Below, piece by piece: positions 1 through 9,215 of a stretch of 64,000 bases of DNA (positions are counted from its first letter, which is position 1; each line of letters begins with the position of its first letter). The translations under genes were made by a program, and so were the position numbers. The DNA lies in the NCBI GenBank assembly GCA_029891385.1, contig CM057228.1, positions 70,633,523 through 70,697,522 on the forward strand. Reading direction: 5' to 3'. The notes under the pieces are model-generated. The model was not told where the DNA came from. It did no database searches and worked only from the letters and a program-made list of their open reading frames with translations. This DNA comes from Erythroxylum novogranatense. Lineage: Eukaryota; Streptophyta; Magnoliopsida; Malpighiales; Erythroxylaceae.

Positions 1-2
1 TC

Positions 3-434
3 ATGACCAATTCAAAGGATAGTAAAGGTAGTGACAAGGATGAAAAGAATAGTGAGGTTGATCAACACACATTCTTTACGTTGGAGGCTATGCAACAACA
101 ATTCCAAAGGATTGAGAACATGTTTAGGGATGTTAGTGATAAATTTGATAGACAAGATCAAGCCATTAGGAATTTACAAAGAGAGGCTTCATCTAATGGT
201 GCAACAAGGAGGCAAAATGCTAGGGAGCTAACTCCTGTGTGCTATGAGTATGAAGATCAATATGATGATGTGGATGATGAAGAAATTGTGTCTGAGGAAG
301 AAGAAGATGATTTGGCTTCCATGCCTGAGTTGGAAGATTGTTCTGATGTGGAAGTTGAGGATGCACCTAGGGGTGAATTACTTGTTACTAGGCGAGTTTT
401 GAATGCTCAAGTGAAGGAAGATGGAATTGAGTAA
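3..434 (+). pseudogene. gag: gag N-terminus fused to pre-protease segment (copy A)
   Basis: The frame opens at the same ATG as gag of copies B, C and D (start MTNSKDSKGSDKDEK). About residues 1-93 are the hydrophilic gag N-terminus. The frame then jumps, at about base 285, to the acidic stretch that normally follows the zinc knuckle. The gag core and CCHC knuckle are therefore missing. It ends at a TAA where copies B and D have CAA (Gln), a C-to-T change. Gag packages the element RNA; this copy could not. Confidence 0.8.
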
Positions 435-1040
435 AGGGAAAATGCTTTTCATTCTAGATGCCTAGTGAATGAGAAGATTTGTAGCCTGATCATTGATGGG
501 GGAAGCTGCACTAATGTGGCTAGTTCTTTGATGGTGGAAAAACTAGGGTTGGAGTGCTTGAAACACCCTAGGCCGTATAGACTACAATGGCTGAATAACA
601 TGGGGGAAATCAAGGTCAATAAACAAGTCCTTGTATCTTTCTCCATTGGAAAGTATTCTGATCAAGTACTTTGTGATGTTGAACCTATGCATGCTAGTCA
701 TTTATTGCTCAGTCGACCTTGGCAATATGATAGACGAGTGTTACATGATGGTTTTAAGAATAGGTATTCATTTACTATGGGAGATCAGAAAATTGTTCTT
801 GCTCCATTGGCATCAAAAGAGGTATATGAGGACCAAATGCAACTAAAAAAGAGTATGGAGGCAATGCAACAAAGAAAGGACAAAAAATTTCAAGAAAAGC
901 ATGATAATACAAAATTTGAGGGGAAGGTTGAGAACCTTGCAAAAGGGAAACAAAATATAAATCAAAAGAAAAGAGAGAAAGTGAAGCCAAGAGTGATAGA
1001 AGAAAAATGGGGAAAGAGGCCTCAAAAGAAATTCAATTAA
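435..1040 (+). pseudogene. pro: aspartic protease region (copy A)
   Basis: After the stop at 432-434 the same frame continues, and a clear protease segment follows from 465. The active-site loop reads LIIDGGSCTNVAS (Asp at about residue 11 of the segment) and the later LLLSRPWQYDRR matches the retropepsin flap/ILG-like region. The D-G-G form replaces the usual D-S/T-G, but it is shared by copies B and D and by family c, so it is a family trait. The C-terminal third is Lys/Gln-rich linker leading to RT. Confidence 0.75.
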
Positions 1041-2085
1041 AAGGCCCAAATGAGAGAGAGGGGAGAAAGAAACAAAACTTCTATGCAAAAATGAGAGATG
1101 TAAGGGTTGCTTGTGTGGAAAGGAGATGTTTGTTTGTACTTTTGTACAAGTAAGCTTATTTTAATAAATCTGACCTTGACCCTTGTTTGCCTAGTAGTGT
1201 TGTTTCTCTTTTGCAGGAGTATAGAGATGTTTTTCCTGAGGAGTTGCCTAAAGAATTGCCGCCTATTAGAGGGATAGAACATCAGATTGACTTCATGCCT
1301 GGGCGCAAATTCCAAATAGACCTGCTTATAGGGCTAATCCTGAAGAAACTAAGGAACTCCAAAAGCAAGTGGAAGAATTGCTACAATAGGGACACATCAG
1401 GGAGAGTCGTAGTCCTTGTGTCGTGCCAGTGACATTAGTTCCAAAGAAGGATGGGAGTTGGCGCATGTGTGTGGATTGCAGAGTTGTTAACAAGATAACG
1501 GTAAAGTATCGCCATCCTATACCTAGGTTGGATGATATGATTGATGAATTGCATGGTGCATGTGTGTTTACAAAAATTGATCTTATGAGTGCTTACCATC
1601 AGATTAGAATGAAAATTGGTGATGAATGGAAAACTGCTTTTAAAACAAAACATGGTTTATATGAGTGGCTTGTGATGCCTTTTGGCTTAACTAATGCTCC
1701 TAGTACATTTATGCATTTGATGGATCATGTTTTGAGGTCATTTATTGGTAAGTTTGTTGTGGTATATTTTGATGACATATTGATCTATAGCAAAAGCATT
1801 AATGAGCATATTGAGCATCTTAGGCTTGTGTTAGATGCACTTAGGGCAGAAAAGTTGTATGCTAAGTTAAAGAAGTGTACATTTTGCATGGATCGTGTCA
1901 TATTTCTTGGTTATGTGGTTTCTTCTAACATATTGAGGTGGACCAAGAAAAGGTCAAGGCAATTAGGGAACGGCTGAGACCTACAAGTGTTACTCAGGTG
2001 AGATCTTTTCATGGACTTGCTAGTTTCTATAGGAGGTTTGTGAAAGATTTTAGTTCCATTGCAGCTCCATTGAATGAGATTGTTA
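1041..2085 (+). pseudogene. pol: reverse transcriptase (copy A), broken
   Basis: The RT linker begins near 1041 and has a TAA at about 1150 inside LLYKQAYF. A frameshift lies near 1300, where the family has PGAQIPNRPAYR. The RT core 1423-1977 is good: [33 protein letters not shown] and the catalytic YFDD at 1765-1776. A small deletion near 1929 (SSN...IEVDQ) shifts the frame again, and the thumb/connection region ([18 protein letters not shown]) ends at the deletion junction around 2080. RT copies the RNA into DNA; this one is inactive. Confidence 0.85.
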
Positions 2086-2140
2086 ATGTAGATGGGCAGC
2101 AAAGGGCCAAATTGGTTAAGACAATACATGAGAAAGCTAG
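2086..2140 (+). pseudogene. pol: integrase C-terminal scrap (copy A)
   Basis: The stretch encoding [20 protein letters not shown] matches the integrase C-terminal region of copies B, C and D. It is joined directly to the end of the RT domain. A shared TGAGATTGTTAA near the junction suggests a microhomology-mediated deletion. The scrap ends where the Tekay-like LTR terminus starts. Confidence 0.8.
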
Positions 2141-3200
2141 TGTTGGATCCCGTTTCGGAACCCAACTGCATAAACTTAAGATCCTCATACATCTAAAGCG
2201 TGGTTCTTAGAAATCCTTTGTTGCTTTGATACCACCTATGTTGGATCCTGTTTCTGGGACCCAACCTTTGAAACATAATTCGAACACATGTACAAAACGT
2301 GAGCGAACTTATACTTGGCGAAAGCATAAGAAATCGAAAGCAAAATGAATTGGCTCGTAATTCAAAACAACAAATGATTCAATTGAACTGAAACAAATTT
2401 TTGACATCCGAGAACGTGTAACTTAGAAAAACTAGCATTGGATACCTTAAGACTAAACCAATCCAAAACCGGTAATAAAATTTTCTTTTCTTATTTTCAT
2501 CTTTATTCAATCTTATACAAAGCAATTTAATTTCCCATTTGGAAATTCATCCTCAATCAAAACTCGATTCATAACATTCTTCGTAATCATGCAATATCTG
2601 AATCTCATCTTTAAGAAATCTTATTCTTATTCTCATTCTTATTCATTCATACTCTTGACCCTAAAATCAAACAGTAACTTTAATTCCTCAAATAATTCCT
2701 GAAAACTTATTTACATCCATATCACATTCATCCATATCTCAATTCATAACACAAGTCCACAATTCATTTACATCGTAATATACATGCTCACAAAATATTA
2801 ATGGCATTCCAAGCCATTTTACAACATCAATATCAAAATCCAAAATGCACAAAATATCAACAATCCCGAAAATGCTCAACATGTCAAATATCTAAATCTT
2901 GCAACAGATTAACTTAAAGGCCAATCATATGCATAACGAACGGACGTCTGGACTTGCTTTCATCCGATCTCCATCTTGATACTTAGAGATGGGGATGAAA
3001 GGGAGGTGAGCTTTACAGCTCGTGGATACATGTTTATAATACAGAAATAAGCAAAACTATTTTCAAAAGATAACTCATTGCCGTGATACACTTTTGAAAC
3101 CATAGTAATTGAGCATGTAAATTTCATTATCTCGAAATGCTTGATTTTTAAACAATTCATGAGTAGAATTTAACACATATATGCATGAAACATGATAACC
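2141..3200 (-). mobile_element. Collapsed Tekay-like element: LTR end, short leader, truncated 5' LTR
   Basis: Reading the minus strand: a truncated 5' LTR (3200 to 2239), then TAGG, a primer binding site (2234-2223), about 60 bases of leader, and the last 27 bases of a second LTR (2167-2141). The two LTR ends are alike (TGTTGGATCC on the plus strand, with a CCAAC inverted partner 20 bases in). The stretch around 2960-3180 matches the LTR of the Tekay-like element at 45720-45900 (shared words such as CTCGTGGATACA and AATTCATGA). All coding sequence is gone. Confidence 0.7.
2223..2234 (-). promoter_or_regulatory. Primer binding site of the collapsed Tekay-like element
   Basis: Minus strand reads TGGTATCAAAGC, four bases from the LTR end. 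This is one base off the usual initiator-Met primer site TGGTATCAGAGC found at 17683 and 10852. Confidence 0.7.
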
Positions 3201-3942
3201 GATACGACAATAACCTAGAATCATTGTCTAGATCACCTCCGTTTCAATGATTGTTCCCAAAACTAAATTCAATCAATCTAACAAGAGTCTTCACCCCCAA
3301 AACAGCAAGGATTTGATAACAAAGAGGATAAAGATTGTAGGAATTGAATTAACGCCACAAGTTAGAACTTACTTGATAAGTTGAATCAATCCTTAAGGTA
3401 AAACAAGCAAGAATCTCAATTCTCTCTTGAAGAATGCTTTCTAATTTTATTGATCTCTCCAAAACTCGTGTTCATGGCTAAAGCAAGGGTTTAAATACCC
3501 TTTGCAATGTAAACCCTAACAAAGATAACCTAAAAATCCTAAAGAAAGCCCAAAATATCAAAAAGGCCTTCTTGAAACAAATCTGCCCAAGAACAAATCC
3601 CATATAGATTTGGGCTTCAAAACTAATTAAAATTGACTAGTCCTAGTCCAAATAGGATAAGAAAACCAAAAAATAGAAGACTAACTTAAGAGGGGCGAAT
3701 TGGGCTTTTAAACTAGGCCCACAAGCTTGGTTCCTTAAAATAAAACATGCACATGACTTTTTTAATTAAGCACATGCACACTTAATGCAAATCAGCCCAT
3801 GAAAAAGCCTAAAAGAAGTCCACATGCCCTTTATAAGATAAAATAAGCCCAAGCCCATTGATTAGACTTGTGCTTGTGAAAATTGGCTAAGTGTTAGCCC
3901 TCTTAGTTTGATGTCTCCAATGTTCACACACACTTAGATGTC
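3201..3942 (-). repeat. Family-a LTR fragment, 5' part missing
   Basis: The minus strand is collinear with the family-a LTR of copies B and C, ending in the sequence complementary to GATACGACAATAACC (3201). The LTR tail motifs CTTGCTGTTTTGGGGGTGA and the TATTTAAA box region are present. About the first 160 bases of the LTR are absent: it breaks at 3942 against an Athila-like gag. Confidence 0.85.
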
Positions 3943-4569
3943 TTTTCAACACTCAGAGGGTAGTGTTGCTGGTTCTCGGTTGTTATTTTCAGCCTCTAAC
4001 TCATCCTCTTCATCCATAATAATCACTTTGTCTCCAATCTCCTTACCACTCCTTAGCTTAAGTGCAAAAGCACATTCCTTGCCTTGCATTCCTTGGGATG
4101 GCAATTTTCCAGAATTTTGGTCCTCCATTTTTCCAAGGTTAGATGCCAACTGTCCCATTTGCCTCTCAAGGTTTTGGATACTCGACCTTGTCTCTTGCTA
4201 AAAAGATTTATAATCTTGTTGAAAAGACATGAAATTTTGCTGCATAGACAAGGTGTTAGATGCCATAGTTTTCATCATATCCGTAATCTCATTCAAAGAA
4301 GGATTAGAAGAAGAAGAAGGGTTAGAAGGTGGCGGCATAGTTATGGGAATGTTCGGTTGTAGTTGAAATCCAGTGGGGTTGGGTGCTCTTGATCTATTAT
4401 GCATAGGTGGTTGCTGAGGATTCCCATAGCGAAGGTTGGGGTGATCTCTCCATCCCGGATTGTAGGTTTGAGAGTAGGGATCATACTTTCTCTGTGGGTT
4501 AGCATTAAAAACACCACCAACTGCATTCACATGGTCAGTAGAATCATCTTGCATAGTAGGTTGATGCAC
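3943..4569 (-). pseudogene. gag: Athila-like gag C-terminal fragment
   Basis: The minus-strand frame from 4569 gives VNAVGGVFNANPQRKYDPYS, then YNPGWRDHPNLRYGN, a Pro/Ser-rich stretch, a stop (TAG, probably from CAG) at about 4199, and then SSIQNLERQMGQLASNL and ALKLRSGKEI. These are typical of the region between the gag core and protease in Athila-lineage gypsy elements. The N-terminal half of gag is missing, replaced by the palindrome at 4561-4626; the 3' side stops at a family-a LTR. The lineage is recognised from the motifs, not from any search. Confidence 0.75.
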
Positions 4570-4626
4570 TCATATTTTCTTATCTTTTTAAAAGTATAAA
4601 AAGATAAGAAAATATGAGTGCATCAA
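4561..4626. repeat. Perfect 29-bp inverted repeat with 8-base loop
   Basis: Bases 4561-4589 are the exact reverse complement of 4598-4626; the loop is AAAAGTAT. The right arm follows a polypurine-like stretch on the minus strand (complement of CTTCCCTCACACTTAGC). This is where an Athila/Tat-type LTR would begin, so each arm is probably an LTR 5' terminus facing the other. A strong hairpin or cruciform is expected. Confidence 0.9.
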
Positions 4627-5495
4627 CTTCCCTCACACTTAGCTCTTGCTCGTCCTCGAGTAAGGAAAATTAAAGAAAGACGAAAGAAATATATTAAAGA
4701 AAATTTGTGACAAAAAAAACTAGTGTGGATGTAAAAGTAAATGAAAACGTGTATGCAAATGCAGGGAAACTTTTCTTAGTGTTATAGCTTTTCTCCTAAA
4801 TGTAAGAACCAAGCCAGATAGCATATAGGACTCAAAGGAAATCTACTCCATGTCAAAATAATTGGTCCTCTCATTGTTATACTCTCCAACATTCAAAGTG
4901 TTTAAGGCTCGTATGTGTTTAACTCTCATAAATTCAAACAATGCAATGCTCTACCATATGCTTGCTCTTCAATCTCGAATAAAATACTAAACATATATGC
5001 ACAACACAAATCAAAAGGTCTTAACAGGGATGTAACTTGGCTGGGCTAGGGGTGAGGTAAAAGAATGGCAAAGAAAAAGGTTAAGTATCAAGGAAAGCAG
5101 AGCATAAAAATAATCAATGGCATACATGTCGCGCACCATGTATAACATCAAACAATCAAACTCAAATCAACTTTTTATTTGAACTTTCAATTCCAATAAT
5201 ATTGAACAAGAAAATCACATTGGGAGTTCACTTCTTTCATTTTTACTCTGGGCCTCAATCTTTTTTCTTTTTTTTTTCTTTTCTTCTTTTTGTTTTTCTT
5301 TTTCCTTTCTTTTGCATTTTTTTTCTTTTTTTCTTCTTCTTTTTTTGCCGAATACTCCCCCTTAATAATTAAGAACAAAATAAGCCATATACCACAGATA
5401 ACCAAACATGTTCAACCTCCTCAAGTTTGACATCAACAAAAACATGCTCTACTAACCACGATAGGGGTTAGAAAGGTGAATCAAGTAAGAGTAGT
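4627..5495 (-). other. Non-coding 3' region of an Athila/Tat-like element (no gene seen)
   Basis: No supported coding frame. The minus strand begins next to the palindrome with GGAAG preceded by an AGTGTGAG purine stretch and, a little further, CTCGAGGACGAGCAAG. That is the usual look of the 3' untranslated end and polypurine tract of Athila/Tat elements. A pyrimidine-rich tract (mostly T with C) fills about 5262-5347; the Lys-rich frame across it on the minus strand is an artefact of this tract. The rest is A+T-rich. Confidence 0.5.
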
Positions 5496-5538
5496 CCTTT
5501 GTAACACCCAAGAGTCCAACGGATGCTAGCGCTCCTAT
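5496..5538. other. Junction scar: inverted LTR tip plus 34-bp integrase fragment
   Basis: CCTTTGTAACA at 5496-5506 is the inverted complement of the LTR tip TGTTACAAAGG at 5539-5549. Bases 5505-5538 match the reverse complement of 7676-7709 (integrase of the neighbouring element) with one mismatch. The piece sits between the two LTR tips and is too short to be a separate element. Confidence 0.8.
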
Positions 5539-6419
5539 TGTTACAAAGGTATTTTAGGAACTCAAACTTTCACCGAAGTTTCTCGCTCACACCCTTTGTA
5601 CGGCAGTCCCGCTTAAATCTGCTAAAGCAAAGACTCAGCCTTCTCTCACCCTAGAAGTGTTTACCTCGCACACACTCGAAGAAACAATGCTTAAAAGAAC
5701 AATAAGAACAAAGGCAACAAGAACGCACAGAGATACGGTATAAAACCAACTTTAGATACTTTCCCTCAAAAGAATACAAAGAATGCTCTCTCTGACTGAA
5801 TGAGAAGAGCAAGGCTCGAATGAGCTATATATAGGCATCCTAACTTGCCTTCCAAGTTACATTCAGAATCCTACTCAATCTGAACTGCCTAAGATCGTGC
5901 TAGATCACGTCTATCCTTATCAGATTACATCATGTGTACCAATTAGACGACATCTCCGTCTAAATAGGACTCTAACTGATAAGATAAGATAACAACAAGA
6001 TAGAGATTACATTTAACTCGGAAACTAACATCCTTGTCCTCGAAGGACTCTACTATCTTCAGACGTTCAGTTCCACTGTAACTCTAACTCCCAGTTGTCG
6101 CCACATCATCCAAGATCTCCCCACGATCTCTATCCGTTGATGATGCAATGTGATCTCGCCGAAGCCCACTAGCACATTGGCCTGATCCAATGCTCCCACA
6201 ACAAGTCCATTAGTCGTGGTCCATTCATTCGAGCATGGGCAAAGTCAATCTCCACAAGGTCTGATGCTCTACCAAAATTCGCACCAAGTCCGATCCCACT
6301 CGCCCGTATTTGCCTTAGTATTTTCGCATGCCTCCCTCATGCGTGAATCCAGGTAACCTCTTGCCTAAGGCTCCTCATCAAGGTAGCTGAGAAGTGCTCC
6401 GAAACTTAGGGGTCTAACA
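5539..6419 (-). repeat. 3' LTR of the Galadriel-like element
   Basis: 881 bp, plus-strand start TGTTACAAAGG and end GGGGTCTAACA. Its partner is 10855-11731. The polypurine tract on the minus strand lies just inside it (complement of 6420-6436, CTGGTGGGGGTGGTT). Confidence 0.92.
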
Positions 6420-6672
6420 AACCACCCCCACCAGATGGATTCGACGCCCTTGTCGAATTAGTCTGAAGGTAGGCGTTCACCTGATCCTCGAACTGCCACA
6501 AGGTTGTATCTTTCTGCCATGTTGCTTCCGCGACAGGTTTACCCTTCCACTGGATTAAGAACTCTGTCCGTCGGTTCTTCTTGTGCTGACCCATGGTCCG
6601 GTGGTCTAGGATCTTTTCCACTAGATTCTCGAACTGTTTTCTCACAACCGGCGATGCACGCTCACCTGACAC
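6406..6672 (-). pseudogene. pol: integrase C-terminal chromodomain (Galadriel-like)
   Basis: The frame carries a short chromodomain: VEKILDHRTMG (about residues 18-28), RRTEFLIQWKGKP (about 34-46) and EATWQKDTTLW (about 49-59). These are the three signature blocks of chromoviral chromodomains, thought to guide integration to modified histones. It should continue from the integrase frame ending at 6642, but a single-base shift near 6660 separates them. The stop lies 14 bases inside the 3' LTR, so the frame also covers the polypurine tract (GGGG near its end). Confidence 0.85.
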
Positions 6673-7802
6673 CTATTCGGATCTGATGCATCCTCATAGT
6701 AAGGCTTGAGAAAACTAACATGAAAAGTAGGGTGTACCTTTAACAGCTCGGGTAACTTCAATCGGTATGCCACGTTCCCCACTTTTTGTAGCACTTCAGA
6801 CGGTCCATCATACTTCGATACCAATCCCCTATGCACTTGCTTGCTTGAGATCTTCTTCCAAATTTGCGGGGTTAGTTTCAACAAAATCTTATCCCCCACA
6901 TCAAACTCCAACGGTCTCCTCCGAAGATCCGCTTGCTTCTTCATCCGTCGAGAAGCTTTGCGAAGACTGTCCCTCGCCTCATCTAGCATCTCTTGCTTCT
7001 CCCTCGCAAACTTATGCGCCGCAGGACACTTGTCACTTGTCCTTTGTTGAGCGATCTCTAAAGGAGTGAGAGGCTGTTGTCCCAACACAATCTCAAAGGG
7101 ACTCATCTCCGTAGCCGAAGATCTGTGCAAGTTATAACAGAACTGTGCAGTATCAAGTAAATTTAACCAATTTCGTTGACTTGCACTTACATAATGCCGA
7201 AGATATTCCTCCAACAAACCGTTGATTCTTTCTGTTTGGCAATCCGTTTGTGGGTGATTCGCCGTTGAGAACTTTAACTCACAACCCATCAAATTAAAAA
7301 GAGACGTCCAGAATCGGCCCGTAAATCTGGCATCTCGGTCGCTCACAATATCTGCTGGTACTCCAAAATACTTGACCACATTCTTATAGAACAACTCGGC
7401 CGCAACATCCGAGGTACAAGTCACAGGAGTTGGCACGAAGACCGCATACTTGGAGAATCTATCAACCACCACCATGATTGACGCCATGTTGTCCACCTTT
7501 GGAAACCCGCTAATGAAATCCATTGAGACCGACATCCAAGGTCTCTCGGGGATGGATAAGGGTTGTAGCAAACCGGCTTCCTTCTTCCTTTCCGGTTTAT
7601 CCAACTGACGCCCAAGGCACGTCTTGACGTAACACTCCACGTCATTCTCCATCTTCGGCCAAAAGTAGGAACGTGATAGGAGCGCTAGCATCCGTTGGAC
7701 TCCTGGGTGACCAGCCCACTGCGAGTCATGCGTCTCCTTCAACAATTGTTTCCGCAATCCACCAAAGCTCGGCACGTAAACTTGACTACTCTTTGTCATC
7801 AA
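6642..7802 (-). CDS. pol: integrase (Galadriel-like), zinc finger damaged
   Basis: 386 codons. The HHCC finger keeps His25, His32 and Cys62, but the second Cys of TCLVC-type loops is Arg65. The catalytic core is intact: Asp95 (SMDFISGF), Asp155 (DIVSDRDARF) and Glu191, a D-x35-E spacing. The GPY/F-like segment YDGPSEVLQKVGNVAYRL and HPTFHVSFLKPYY follow near the end. Integrase joins the cDNA ends to host DNA. The first Met is only where the frame opens; the domain once continued from RNase H. The chromodomain is now in another frame downstream. Confidence 0.88.
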   Translation of the reverse strand: MMTKSSQVYVPSFGGLRKQLLKETHDSQWAGHPGVQRMLALLSRSYFWPKMENDVECYVKTCLGRQLDKPERKKEAGLLQPLSIPERPWMSVSMDFISGFPKVDNMASIMVVVDRFSKYAVFVPTPVTCTSDVAAELFYKNVVKYFGVPADIVSDRDARFTGRFWTSLFNLMGCELKFSTANHPQTDCQTERINGLLEEYLRHYVSASQRNWLNLLDTAQFCYNLHRSSATEMSPFEIVLGQQPLTPLEIAQQRTSDKCPAAHKFAREKQEMLDEARDSLRKASRRMKKQADLRRRPLEFDVGDKILLKLTPQIWKKISSKQVHRGLVSKYDGPSEVLQKVGNVAYRLKLPELLKVHPTFHVSFLKPYYEDASDPNRCQVSVHRRL

Positions 7803-8493
7803 TAGCCCATCATCATCGAGCCAAACCTGCGTACAACACCCTCCTTTACTTGAGTAATTAACTTACAGTACATGGTGTCTAGCGGAGCTGCCGTTTTGAT
7901 TTGCTTCAACAGGTTGGACTCCACCCTTGTGATCGAATAAAGGGCCGCAAATACCTCCTTCCGCCAAGGCATCCGCCACGTTGTTGTGCCTCCCGGTTTA
8001 TGCTCCCACACGAAGTCATATTCAGAAGGAACTCCCGCCACGGGCTTGTTTTGCGGACAACTTCTTTGGGTCTGAAAAATGTGTTAGCAACATTATCTGT
8101 TGGACAATGAACCTGGTTCCCAACAAATATACCGCCACGTCTCCAAGCAATGCACCATCGCAAGCATCTCCTTCTCGTGGGTCGAGTATCGCTGCTCCGC
8201 ACCATTGAGCTTCGGCTCTCAAATGCAAGCTGGATGACCTTCCTGCATAAGGACTCCACCAATGGCTTTGTGCAAGCATCAGTATGTACCTCAAATGGAA
8301 GATCAAACTCTGGCAGCTTCAACACTGGTTCGGTTGAGATTGCAGCTTTAAGTTTTCCGAATGCCTCCTCACATGCACCCGTCCAACACCATTCTTGCTT
8401 CTTCTTTAGCAAGTCCGTTAATGGCGCCGCTTTCTTAGAGTATCCTACTATGAACTGCCTGTAATAGTTCGCCAGGCCGAGAAAACTTCGCAA
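7799..8493 (-). pseudogene. pol: RNase H (Galadriel-like), several frameshifts
   Basis: The start is clear: [25 protein letters not shown] (the RT-to-RNase H connection), then [15 protein letters not shown] with the first catalytic Asp. After that the frame changes at least twice: FESR-like residues, LLGTRFIV and [13 protein letters not shown] appear in different frames. RNase H would remove the RNA template; this one cannot be translated whole. A stop (TGA, plausibly from CGA at a CpG) separates it from RT at 8494-8496. Confidence 0.82.
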
Positions 8494-8496
8494 TTC

Positions 8497-9201
8497 TCAT
8501 ACTGTCTTAGGAGCCTGCCACTCAACTATTGCCTTCACTTTCTTAGGATCCATCCTGACCTGACCCTTGCTCACCACTTGACCCAAGAATCTGATCTCCA
8601 ACTGGGCGAACTCACACTTCTCCATCTTCACATAGAGCTTGTGTTGCCTCAGTCTTTCGAACACTCGCCTCAAGTGTTCCACATGTTCCGCCATATTCGC
8701 GCTATATATCACAATGTCGTCTAGATAGACCACAACGAACTCATCCAAAAACTCATATAGCACGTCATTCATTAGGTTGCAAAATGTAGCAGGGGCGTTA
8801 GTTAATCCAAACAGCATAACTAAAAATTCGTAGGATCCATACCGTGTTATGCACGTTGTCTTTTGCTCGTCGCCCTCGGCTATCCGTACTTGCCAATACC
8901 CACTTCGAAGATCCAACTTCGTGAACACCTCAGCCCTCGACAACCTATCCATCAAATCTTGAATCAAAGGTACCGGATACTTGTTTTTTATCGTTACCTT
9001 GTTCAATGCTCGATAGTCTATACACATCCTCAGTGTACCGTCTTGCTTCTTCTGAAACAATACCGGGGCGCCGTACGGAGCTTTTGATGGTTGGATGAAC
9101 CCTGCCTCCAACAACTCACCAAGTTGTTTCCGAAGTTTCGCCAATTCCATCGGGGACATCCTATATGGGGCACGTGCGGGTGGGATCGCTCCAGGAACCA
9201 A
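8497..9201 (-). CDS. pol: reverse transcriptase (Galadriel-like)
   Basis: 234 codons with all main RT blocks: PPARAPYRMSP (about 7-17), GAPVLFQKKQDGTLRMCIDYR (about 44-64), TKLDLRSGYWQVRI (about 94-107), FGLTNAPATF (131-140) and catalytic YLDD (159-162). The segment between protease and RT that normally precedes the IELVPG block is missing, with a stop at 9216-9218. So RT is cut off from gag-protease, and from RNase H by the TGA at 8494. The start Met is simply the first in the open frame. Confidence 0.88.
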   Translation of the reverse strand: MVPGAIPPARAPYRMSPMELAKLRKQLGELLEAGFIQPSKAPYGAPVLFQKKQDGTLRMCIDYRALNKVTIKNKYPVPLIQDLMDRLSRAEVFTKLDLRSGYWQVRIAEGDEQKTTCITRYGSYEFLVMLFGLTNAPATFCNLMNDVLYEFLDEFVVVYLDDIVIYSANMAEHVEHLRRVFERLRQHKLYVKMEKCEFAQLEIRFLGQVVSKGQVRMDPKKVKAIVEWQAPKTV

Positions 9202-9215
9202 CTCGATCCTCTGAT

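Larger units (their letters stand above)
1..2140 (+). mobile_element. Copy A of family-a Ty3/gypsy element, internal fragment
   Basis: Gag, protease, reverse transcriptase and a scrap of integrase follow in the usual gypsy order, with sequence almost the same as copies B (17337-24240) and C (24733-29766). The 5' LTR and leader lie outside the window. Two internal deletions are visible by comparison with copy B: about 0.9 kb of gag at about 285 and about 1.4 kb (RNase H plus most of integrase) at about 2080. The right end is cut by a Tekay-like element at 2141. CRM-clade membership is inferred from the protein pattern. Confidence 0.85.

Noticed and set aside
5187..5405. Lys/Glu-rich 72-codon frame, minus strand
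   Set aside because: It is a reading of a T/C-rich tract; no protein pattern.
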